NCBI RefSeq assembly: GCF_000473165.1
Contig: NZ_KI421504.1
Location: forward strand, 3,262,094-3,326,093
From: Leisingera aquimarina DSM 24565
Lineage (GTDB): Bacteria > Pseudomonadota > Alphaproteobacteria > Rhodobacterales > Rhodobacteraceae
DNA: 64,000 nucleotides
Direction: 5' to 3'
Of this stretch, positions 57,448 to 64,000 are shown in pieces. The first letter of the stretch is position 1, and every line of letters starts with the position of its first letter. The translations under genes were made by a program, and so were the position numbers. A model generated the notes under the pieces. That model made no database searches. It saw only the letters and a list, made by a program, of their open reading frames with translations, and was not told the DNA's origin.

Positions 57448-59619
57448 ATGTCATTACGATCGCAAATCCTTGCACTGATCGCTGTCCCGTTCATCGCGCT
57501 GGCTGGTATCGGCGGCTTCAAAGCTTTGACGGATTGGGACCGCTTCCAAAGTGCACAGGTCTCGCAGGAACAGACCCGCGAATCCGTGGCTCTGATGAAA
57601 GTTGTCCACTTCCTGCAGGTTGAGCGCGGCTTGTCAGCAGTTTACCTGTCCTCGGCCGGGCAAGCCGGCACGGCTGATCTGACTGATACCAGGACCGAAG
57701 TGGACGCTGCTGTGCAAAATGTTCCGCAATCGGCGGCCAGCATCGTAGAACATTTGGATCAGCTTGCGGCATTGCGCGGCTCAGTCACTTCGCAAGAGCT
57801 GACACCGGGCCAGATGGGGGCCCGCTATTCCGCAATGATCGCCAGCATTCTACAAGACACAGGCAACCAGCTTCTGCATCAGAAAAACGCAGAGTTGATA
57901 CAGCTCAGCGCCGGTCTCGTCAGCCTCGCCTACGCCAAGGAAGCTGCAGGCCAGCAGCGGGCTGCCGGTGCTGCGGGCTTTGGCCAAGGCAGTTTCAACC
58001 TGAACATCTACCGTTGGTTCACCGGAACAAATGCCGTGGAGAAACAGCTTCTCGACATCGCGGGCCTTGCATTTGGCCAGATGCTGCCTGAACTGAACAT
58101 CCGCCAGGGCCTGGAACCAACCGGACTGCCTGGCATCCGCACCGAAGTTCTGGAGGCGGGCCCAGGCAACCCGGCACCCGGCTACGCCTCAAAGAACTGG
58201 TTTGACCGGGCAACCCGCTGGGTCAGTTCTCTTAGAGATGTGGAAAACTCTGTCACCGGCGCAATGATTGCCCTTACAGCCGAGGAGGCAAGCAATGCCC
58301 GCCAGGCACTGATCCTGACCCTGGCTGCTGTCGCCGTGTCGCTGACTGTCAGCACAGCCATCGGCCTGCGCCTGATCATGGCATTCACCAAGCAGTTCGG
58401 CGCCCTGCAGGCGGACCTCGACAGGCTCGCCAGTAAGGAGTTCGATTTCGAACCGGCATTTCTGCAGTCCAAGACCGAAGTCGGAAAACTCAGCCGCGCA
58501 ATGGAGAAAACCCGTGCCGCCCTTGCAGAGGCCGAAGACAAGCTCGATTCCATCGAGGCCAGCCGCATCGCCGACCGCGGCGCCGTTGTGGGCAAGCTTG
58601 AAGAAAATCTCGCCCGCCTCTCCAACCGCGATCTCGAATGCACTATCAACGAGGCATTCCCGGAAGAATACGACCAGCTGCGCCAAAGCTTCAACACCAC
58701 AGTGGCCACACTGAAAGAGACCATCGAACAGGTAATCACGGCCACTGGCAGTATTCATAGCGGCGCGACCGAAATCAGCACCGCCTCGGACAATTTGTCG
58801 AACCGTACCGAAAGCCAGGCCGCCACGCTGGAAGAAACCGCCGCGGCGCTGGAACAGCTGACCGCGTCGGTAAAATCTTCGGCAGACGGCGCCCGCGATG
58901 TCGAGCACACGATGCAGGAGGCCCGCCAGGAAGCCGAAGGCAGCAGTGAAGTGGTGCGAAACGCGGTTGCCGCAATGAATGAGATCGAGCAGTCTTCGGC
59001 CAAGATCTCGCAGATCATCTCGGTAATCGACGATATCGCTTTCCAAACCAATCTTCTGGCCTTGAATGCAGGTGTCGAGGCCGCCCGTGCAGGCGAGGCC
59101 GGCAAAGGATTTGCCGTTGTCGCCTCAGAGGTCCGGGCTTTGGCGCAGCGCTCGGCTGATGCGGCAACCGAGATCAAGACGCTGATCGGCGACAGCTCCA
59201 AACATGTGAAGCAAGGGGTCGATCTGGTTGGCGAAACCGGCGAGGCGCTGACCAGCATCGTGGGCCGTGTCAGTACTGTCTCAGAACTGGTTTCCAACAT
59301 TGCCGAGGGTGCGGCCGAGCAGTCGACCGGCCTGAGTGAGATCAACACCGGCGTCAGCCAGCTGGACCAGGTTACTCAGCAGAACGCCGCCATGGTGGAA
59401 GAAGCCACTGCTGCCGGCCACATGCTGCACACCGATGCGGGCAAGCTGGCGGAGCTGATGGCACAGTTCAAGATTGCCGGACTTGCCGCCCCGGCGGCCC
59501 GCAGCACGCCTGCAGACACGGCACCGGCAGGCCCCAGCGCCCATGGCGGAGAAATCGAGTTCGGTTCGGCCGTTCCAATGCCAGCCAAGGCGGCCAACGC
59601 CGGCTGGCACGATTTCTAA
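57448..59619 (+). CDS. Methyl-accepting chemotaxis protein with nitrate/nitrite-sensing (NIT) domain
   Basis: The Met at 57448 ([20 protein letters not shown]) begins the first transmembrane helix; an in-frame GTG at 57424 is less likely. 723 residues. The periplasmic part (about 30-290) begins with the NIT-type sequence ([18 protein letters not shown]). A second helix ([20 protein letters not shown]), two HAMP-like segments and a signalling domain follow, with the conserved hairpin tip [20 protein letters not shown] and [20 protein letters not shown]. The extreme C-terminus GWHDF fits the xWxxF CheR/CheB docking pentapeptide. Predicted to sense nitrate, nitrite or a related oxyanion. Confidence 0.92.
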   Translation: MSLRSQILALIAVPFIALAGIGGFKALTDWDRFQSAQVSQEQTRESVALMKVVHFLQVERGLSAVYLSSAGQAGTADLTDTRTEVDAAVQNVPQSAASIVEHLDQLAALRGSVTSQELTPGQMGARYSAMIASILQDTGNQLLHQKNAELIQLSAGLVSLAYAKEAAGQQRAAGAAGFGQGSFNLNIYRWFTGTNAVEKQLLDIAGLAFGQMLPELNIRQGLEPTGLPGIRTEVLEAGPGNPAPGYASKNWFDRATRWVSSLRDVENSVTGAMIALTAEEASNARQALILTLAAVAVSLTVSTAIGLRLIMAFTKQFGALQADLDRLASKEFDFEPAFLQSKTEVGKLSRAMEKTRAALAEAEDKLDSIEASRIADRGAVVGKLEENLARLSNRDLECTINEAFPEEYDQLRQSFNTTVATLKETIEQVITATGSIHSGATEISTASDNLSNRTESQAATLEETAAALEQLTASVKSSADGARDVEHTMQEARQEAEGSSEVVRNAVAAMNEIEQSSAKISQIISVIDDIAFQTNLLALNAGVEAARAGEAGKGFAVVASEVRALAQRSADAATEIKTLIGDSSKHVKQGVDLVGETGEALTSIVGRVSTVSELVSNIAEGAAEQSTGLSEINTGVSQLDQVTQQNAAMVEEATAAGHMLHTDAGKLAELMAQFKIAGLAAPAARSTPADTAPAGPSAHGGEIEFGSAVPMPAKAANAGWHDF

Positions 59620-59648
59620 ACCCGTCTCCTTAGTGCAGGAACCAGGAA

Positions 59649-59675
59649 AAGCCGGCTGCAGAGCCGGCCTTTCTT
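59649..59675 (+). terminator. Terminator of the MCP gene
   Basis: GCCGGC-TGCAGA-GCCGGC with CTTTCTT after it, 30 bases beyond the stop, between convergent genes. Confidence 0.75.
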
Positions 59676-59716
59676 CGTGGGAAGCCTGTTTCATCAGACC
59701 GCTTTGCCGCCTGCTG

Positions 59717-61546
59717 CTATGCGGCGTCCTGGTCCGCCTGCTGGCGTTGCCACAGCCGGGCATAGCGGCCGCCCCGTGCCAGCAGTTCGTCATGGGTGCC
59801 TGTTTCGGCTATTTCCCCCTGCTCCAGCACCACGATCAGGTTGGCTTCGGCAATCGTTGACAGGCGGTGTGCGATGGTGATCACCGTGCGCCCCTGCCCG
59901 GCCCGCGCCAGCGCTTCCCTGATCTCCTGTTCAGTATCGGTGTCCAGCGCCGAGGTTGCCTCGTCCAGCAGCAGTACCGGCGGGTTTTTCAGCAGCGTGC
60001 GGGCGATGCCGACCCGCTGCTTCTCACCGCCGGACAGTTTCAAACCGCGCTCGCCGACCTGGGTGTCATAGCCCTCTGGCAGGGCCGCAATAAAGTCATG
60101 TATCTGTGCGTCGCGCGCCGCTTGCTCCACATCATCCTGAGTGGCCCCGTCGCGGCCATAGGCGATGTTGTAGCGGATCGTATCGTTGAACAGCACGGTA
60201 TCCTGCGGCACCACGCCAATCGCGTGGTGCAGGCTTTCCTGACTCACATCGCGCACGTCCTGCCCGTCGATCTTCAGCGCACCGCCAGTCACGTCATAGA
60301 ACCGGAACAACAGCCGTCCGATGGTCGATTTGCCCGATCCGGTGGAGCCGACAATGGCCACGGTCTGCCCCGGCTCCGCCTCCAGCGAGACGCCTTTCAG
60401 GATTTCCCGCCCGGCATCATAGGAAAACCGCACATCCTCCAGCGTGATCCGGCCGCCGTTGACCTGCAAATCGCCAGCCCCCGGCCGGTCGCTGACATCG
60501 GCAGGCTGTTCTAACAGATCAAACATCTCACCCATATCCACCAGGCTCTGGCGGATTTCGCGGTAAACGGTGCCAAGGAAGTTCAGCGGCACGGTGATCT
60601 GGATCATATAGGCGTTGACCATGACGAAATCGCCAACAGTCATCGCGCCCCGCTCCACGCCGACTGCGGCCATCACCATAACACCGATGAGACCCGCAGT
60701 GATAATCATACTCTGGCCGAAGTTCAGCGCTGCCAGCGAATAGGCGGTCTTCAGAGCCGCCTGCGCATAGCCCCGCATCGCCCCGTCATAGCGCGCCGCC
60801 TCGCGCTCCTCGGCGACGAAATACTTGACCGTCTCGTAGTTCAGCAGGCTGTCGATGGCCTTTTGGTTGGCATCGGTGTCCTGTTTGTTCATCTCGCGGC
60901 GCAGCTTCACCCGCCATTCGGTCACCGCAAAAGTGAACCAGACATATAGAGCGATGGTGCCGGCCACGACCGCCAGATACCAGGCATCAAACAGCACCGT
61001 CAGGATCACCGCCACCAGCGTCAGCTCCAGGATCAGCGGGCCGATGGAAAACAGCATGAAGCGCAGCAGGAAGTCGACGCCCTTCACCCCGCGCTCGATG
61101 ATCCGGCTGAGCCCGCCGGTCTTGCGGGTGATGTGATAGCGCATCGACAGCCGGTGGATATGGGTGAAGGTCTCCAGCGCCAGCCGCCGCAGCGCCCGCT
61201 GCCCGACCGGCGCAAACACCGCATCCCGCAGCTGCTGAAAGCCGGTGGTCAGGATCCGCGACATGCCATAGGCGACCGTCAGCCCGACGGCGCCCAGGGC
61301 CAGCGGCGGCACACCTTCTCCAGCGAGGCTGTCGACCGCGCCCTTGTACAGCATCGGTGTATAAACCGCGATCAGCTTGGCCAGGACCAGCACCGCCAGT
61401 GCCAGCACAACCCGGACCTTCACGGCGTGGTTATCCTTGGGCCACAAATACGGTCCGACTTTGCGCAACGTGCGCAGGCCGGAGCGGCGTTCGTCTTCGG
61501 CGGTATCGGCTTGCAGCGGCGCGGCGGCCTGGTCTGTCTGGGTCAT
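59717..61546 (-). CDS. Atm1-type ABC exporter (fused permease/ATPase)
   Basis: 609 residues. Six transmembrane segments (about 45-340) of the ABC exporter fold with TEWRVKLRREMNKQDTDANQ and SLLNYETVKYFVAEEREAAR, the Atm1/HMT1 signature. The nucleotide-binding domain follows: Walker A AIVGSTGSGKSTIGRLL, Q-loop, signature LSGGEKQRVGIARTLL, Walker B PPVLLLDEATSALD, H-loop TIAHRLSTI. Atm1-type exporters move glutathione persulfides or metal-thiol conjugates out of the cytoplasm; the roseobacter role is probably thiol or heavy-metal homeostasis. It starts with an acidic tail and is convergent with the MCP gene. Confidence 0.93.
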   Translation of the reverse strand: MTQTDQAAAPLQADTAEDERRSGLRTLRKVGPYLWPKDNHAVKVRVVLALAVLVLAKLIAVYTPMLYKGAVDSLAGEGVPPLALGAVGLTVAYGMSRILTTGFQQLRDAVFAPVGQRALRRLALETFTHIHRLSMRYHITRKTGGLSRIIERGVKGVDFLLRFMLFSIGPLILELTLVAVILTVLFDAWYLAVVAGTIALYVWFTFAVTEWRVKLRREMNKQDTDANQKAIDSLLNYETVKYFVAEEREAARYDGAMRGYAQAALKTAYSLAALNFGQSMIITAGLIGVMVMAAVGVERGAMTVGDFVMVNAYMIQITVPLNFLGTVYREIRQSLVDMGEMFDLLEQPADVSDRPGAGDLQVNGGRITLEDVRFSYDAGREILKGVSLEAEPGQTVAIVGSTGSGKSTIGRLLFRFYDVTGGALKIDGQDVRDVSQESLHHAIGVVPQDTVLFNDTIRYNIAYGRDGATQDDVEQAARDAQIHDFIAALPEGYDTQVGERGLKLSGGEKQRVGIARTLLKNPPVLLLDEATSALDTDTEQEIREALARAGQGRTVITIAHRLSTIAEANLIVVLEQGEIAETGTHDELLARGGRYARLWQRQQADQDAA

Positions 61547-61643
61547 GGCGGTTCCTGGCTTGACCCTTTCAGATATTCACCTGTTCACGGATTTGCGAGG
61601 GTCAAACAGGAAAAACGCGACGCAGGGGCCCGGTTCTCTGGTG

Positions 61644-63311
61644 TTATTCCGGCACGGTAAAGACTTGCCCCGGGTAAATCAGGTCCGGATCACGGATCGC
61701 ACCGCGGTTGGCCTCAAAAACCCGGACGTACAAAAAGCCGCTGCCGTATTTCTGTTGCGAAATGGCCCAAAGCGTATCGCCCTTCTGCACTGTTACCGCT
61801 TGAACCAATGGCACTGGCTGCTCCGGCGTTGCGTCGCCGCCCGGTTGCGGCAGCGCCTCAGGCGCTTCGCGTTTGAACGGGGTTTCCAGGCGACTGACCA
61901 CAGCGCCGGTTGCCGGTTCGACCTCATCCAGGCGCAGGGTGTAAATGCCTGGCGCCACATCCTCCAGCCGGCCGCTCCAGCGCCCGTCTGTCGCGGCGCC
62001 CAGTTCCGCCACCGGCCGGTTGTCGACATAGACCCGCACCTGTGATTGCGGTTGCGCCCGTCCCGACAGCTCAACCCCGCCGCTGCCATTGTAGCTGATT
62101 GAATCCAATGCCACTTCGTCAATCAACCCTGGATCGGCAGGAATTGCGGGCTGCACCACTTCGACGCCCTCCGCATCAGCCCTCAGAACGGCCACAGCCT
62201 GCCCCTGAGGTTGCGGCGTTCCGGGTTCGACGGCAGGTGCCGGGCCTGCTGCAGCCGGCGCCTCGGCTGCGGCGTTGCCTGTTGTCTGCCCGGCGCTGGC
62301 AGCATCATCATCTGCGTCCGCCGTTCCTGCAACTGAGCCAGCGGCCTGATCCAGAGAAGCAGATGGCGCTTCAACCATGGGTTGTTTTGCGCCGGCATCC
62401 TCTGCAGGGTCCAGGGCGGCAACTTGTTCCTGCGCTGGCGCTGTGACGCCTTGTTCCGCATCCGTTGCCTGCGAAGCCCCGGTTTCCGCAGCCTGCGCCG
62501 ATTGGGCCGCGTCGCCCGCCGCTGCGACCGCGACCGGGCTGACCGGCGCCAGAATAAAGGACGCCCCGGAGGCATTTTTCTGCCCTTCATGTTCGGCCAG
62601 AAGCGACACCACCCGTGCATCGGCGCTTGGCGCGATCGTGGTCAGAGAGACGAATTCACCGCCCGTCGGCACTTCCAGCTGCTCCAGCACTTCGCCGTCC
62701 AGCAAGACTGAAATACGCACCCCCGCCTGCGCGCGCCCTGCAATCACCGCAGCGCCCTCGTTGTCGACACGCACCAAGTCCAGCTCGGGTGCTTCCAGAA
62801 CAAAGACGTCTTCCTTGGCGTCTGGCACTTGCGGTGCTGCTTGACGGGCGTCCTGCACTTCTCCCCCAGGTTGGGCCAAGGCGATTTCTTCCGGCTGCAC
62901 CTTGGCCCCGGCAGTTTCCTCCGGGGATATTTCTGTTTCAGATTCGACAGTTACCGGCTGATCTTCAGACACCGGATCCGCAACCGTCAAGGCCGCTGCC
63001 GGCATACCTGTTTCAGCCTCAGCTCCACCGGTGTCTGGAACAACTGCCGCAGTTTCAGAGACAGCAGTTTCAGCTTCGGATCGTGCCCGGTTCTGCAGCG
63101 GCTGGCCGGATTCATCGCCATCCCCTGAAAACGCACTGCTCCCGTTTGCCGCCTGGCCGCTCGCCTGTCCGTCCGGCGCCCCGCTGCCTGGCTGGCCGCT
63201 GCCGAACACCCCAAGCTGGAACAACGCCACGCCGCCCAGCACCGCGGCCACGCCGGCAATACCGCCAATTGTGAGGGCCCCCAGGCCCCCGCTTCCAGAT
63301 GCTTCCGCCAT
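61644..63311 (-). CDS. LysM-domain envelope protein with repeated Ig-like segments
   Basis: The Met at 63311 has GAAGGGATCG upstream and gives 555 residues. An N-terminal hydrophobic helix (LGALTIGGIAGVAAVLGGVA) anchors a long Ala/Glu/Pro-rich, low-complexity periplasmic stretch. Ig-like beta segments (VDNEGAAVIAGRAQAGVRIS; YNGSGGVELSGRAQPQSQVR, then VYVDNRPVAELGAATDGRWS) recur at least twice. The C-terminal 50 residues are a LysM domain (TVQKGDTLWAISQQKYGSGF, DPDLIYPGQVFTVPE) that binds peptidoglycan. Such proteins are frequent in Rhodobacteraceae and presumably organise the cell wall. It is divergent from the LOG-family gene. Confidence 0.88.
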   Translation of the reverse strand: MAEASGSGGLGALTIGGIAGVAAVLGGVALFQLGVFGSGQPGSGAPDGQASGQAANGSSAFSGDGDESGQPLQNRARSEAETAVSETAAVVPDTGGAEAETGMPAAALTVADPVSEDQPVTVESETEISPEETAGAKVQPEEIALAQPGGEVQDARQAAPQVPDAKEDVFVLEAPELDLVRVDNEGAAVIAGRAQAGVRISVLLDGEVLEQLEVPTGGEFVSLTTIAPSADARVVSLLAEHEGQKNASGASFILAPVSPVAVAAAGDAAQSAQAAETGASQATDAEQGVTAPAQEQVAALDPAEDAGAKQPMVEAPSASLDQAAGSVAGTADADDDAASAGQTTGNAAAEAPAAAGPAPAVEPGTPQPQGQAVAVLRADAEGVEVVQPAIPADPGLIDEVALDSISYNGSGGVELSGRAQPQSQVRVYVDNRPVAELGAATDGRWSGRLEDVAPGIYTLRLDEVEPATGAVVSRLETPFKREAPEALPQPGGDATPEQPVPLVQAVTVQKGDTLWAISQQKYGSGFLYVRVFEANRGAIRDPDLIYPGQVFTVPE

Positions 63312-63435
63312 TTCGATCCCTTCGGCATTTGCGGAATGTTGCCTTCCGCTTAGTTGAGCAAACCTACCAATCCCGCTATCACGGGTCAAAACACCAATTG
63401 CGTTTCATCTTGAAATTCCACGGAAAGGCTGGCCG

Positions 63436-63987
63436 ATGAGCATCAAATCCGTCTGTGTCTATTGCGGTTCCCGCGCCGGAGCACTGCCCGCTTATACCCA
63501 GGCCGCACAGGATCTCGGCGCGGCACTCGCCAAGAACGACATGAGGCTGGTCTATGGCGCCGGCGATGTCGGGCTGATGGGAGAGGTCGCTCGCGCTGCC
63601 CAGGCAGCAGGCGGCGAAACCTTTGGCGTGATCCCCGGCCACCTGGAACAGCGGGAAGTCGGCAAATCCGATCTCAGCACCTATGTTGTCACCGAAACCA
63701 TGCATGAACGCAAAAAGGTCATGCTGTGGAACGCTGATGCGGTGGTTGTACTGCCCGGCGGCGCCGGGTCGCTGGATGAGTTGTTCGAGGCGCTCACCTG
63801 GCGCCAGTTGGGCCTGCATTCAAAACCGATCGTGATCCTGAATACCGAAGGCTACTGGGACAAGCTGCGCGACCTTCTGGACCATGTTGTCGCTCAGGGC
63901 TTTGCTGGTCAGGACACCGCGGATTATCTGATCTGGGCCGACACCCCGGTAGCGGCCATTGCCGCCCTGCGCGACGCCCGCTCCTGA
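63436..63987 (+). CDS. LOG-family (Rossmann) nucleotide phosphoribohydrolase
   Basis: The 183-residue protein has the LOG-family plan: YCGSRAG near the N-terminus, DMRLVYGAGDVGLMGEVARA, then MHERKKVMLWNADAVVVLPG and the conserved PGGAGSLDELFEALTWRQLG (a PGGxGT/SxxE motif). LOG enzymes release a base from cytokinin nucleoside 5'-monophosphates or AMP-like substrates; the true bacterial role is often unclear. It is divergent from the LysM gene (124 bp between starts) and runs to near the right edge of the window. Confidence 0.92.
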   Translation: MSIKSVCVYCGSRAGALPAYTQAAQDLGAALAKNDMRLVYGAGDVGLMGEVARAAQAAGGETFGVIPGHLEQREVGKSDLSTYVVTETMHERKKVMLWNADAVVVLPGGAGSLDELFEALTWRQLGLHSKPIVILNTEGYWDKLRDLLDHVVAQGFAGQDTADYLIWADTPVAAIAALRDARS

Positions 63988-64000
63988 CGCAGGGCCGAGA

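Overview
The window looks like chromosomal DNA of a marine Roseobacter-group alphaproteobacterium (family Rhodobacteraceae, Leisingera/Phaeobacter/Ruegeria-like). This is inferred from high G+C codon use, a DMSP lyase of the DddP type with every known metal ligand in place, the glnB-glnA pair, a System I cytochrome c maturation cluster (ccmABCDG), and the blocks yajC-secD-secF and yfgM-bamB-der. No database search was possible. Most of the 64 kb is ordinary housekeeping and metabolic sequence.

Layout. 1-8.4 kb: two catabolic modules, each with a GcvA-type LysR regulator (two FAD amine/amino-acid dehydrogenases, a DHDPS-family lyase and an atypical SDR; then a ProC-like reductase and an old-yellow-enzyme reductase). 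8.4-12.2 kb: an A+T-richer decayed island holding an hsdR remnant, a small ORF and a frameshifted large serine recombinase, ending at tRNA-Leu(UAG). 12.4-19 kb: Hint-domain protein, NAD(P)HX repair pair nnrE/nnrD, glnB-glnA, an Hsp70-like protein and a lytic transglycosylase. 19.2-21.8 kb: an unknown membrane-anchored protein, then an IS3-family element broken by seven short hairpin insertions. 22-33.7 kb: dddP, NUDIX, a hydrolase-OsmC fusion, purB, a TPR protein, a FliG-like protein, a lipid A-type acyltransferase, a DUF1223 protein and acnA. 33.8-44.5 kb: a periplasmic binding protein, a small monooxygenase/dioxygenase trio, ccm genes, TauE, Sec accessory genes and serS. 44.5-64 kb: Lys/Ala-rich protein, fatty acid desaturase, der-bamB-yfgM, an RND efflux pair, an AcvB/VirJ homologue, a NIT-domain chemoreceptor, an Atm1-type ABC exporter, a LysM protein and a LOG-family enzyme.

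The strongest unusual signal is the IS3 element at 20,180-21,774. Its transposase genes are interrupted seven times by roughly 45-bp palindromic inserts of two related types, which keep their flanks but have different stems. Removing them would leave about 1.29 kb, a normal IS3 length. Other structure not explained by genes: a three-hairpin cluster closed by an outer stem (25,278-25,385), a palindromic repeat translated in frame inside nnrE, two palindromes upstream of the chemoreceptor gene, an operator-like palindrome upstream of the RND genes, and a compensated double frameshift inside the AcvB/VirJ homologue.
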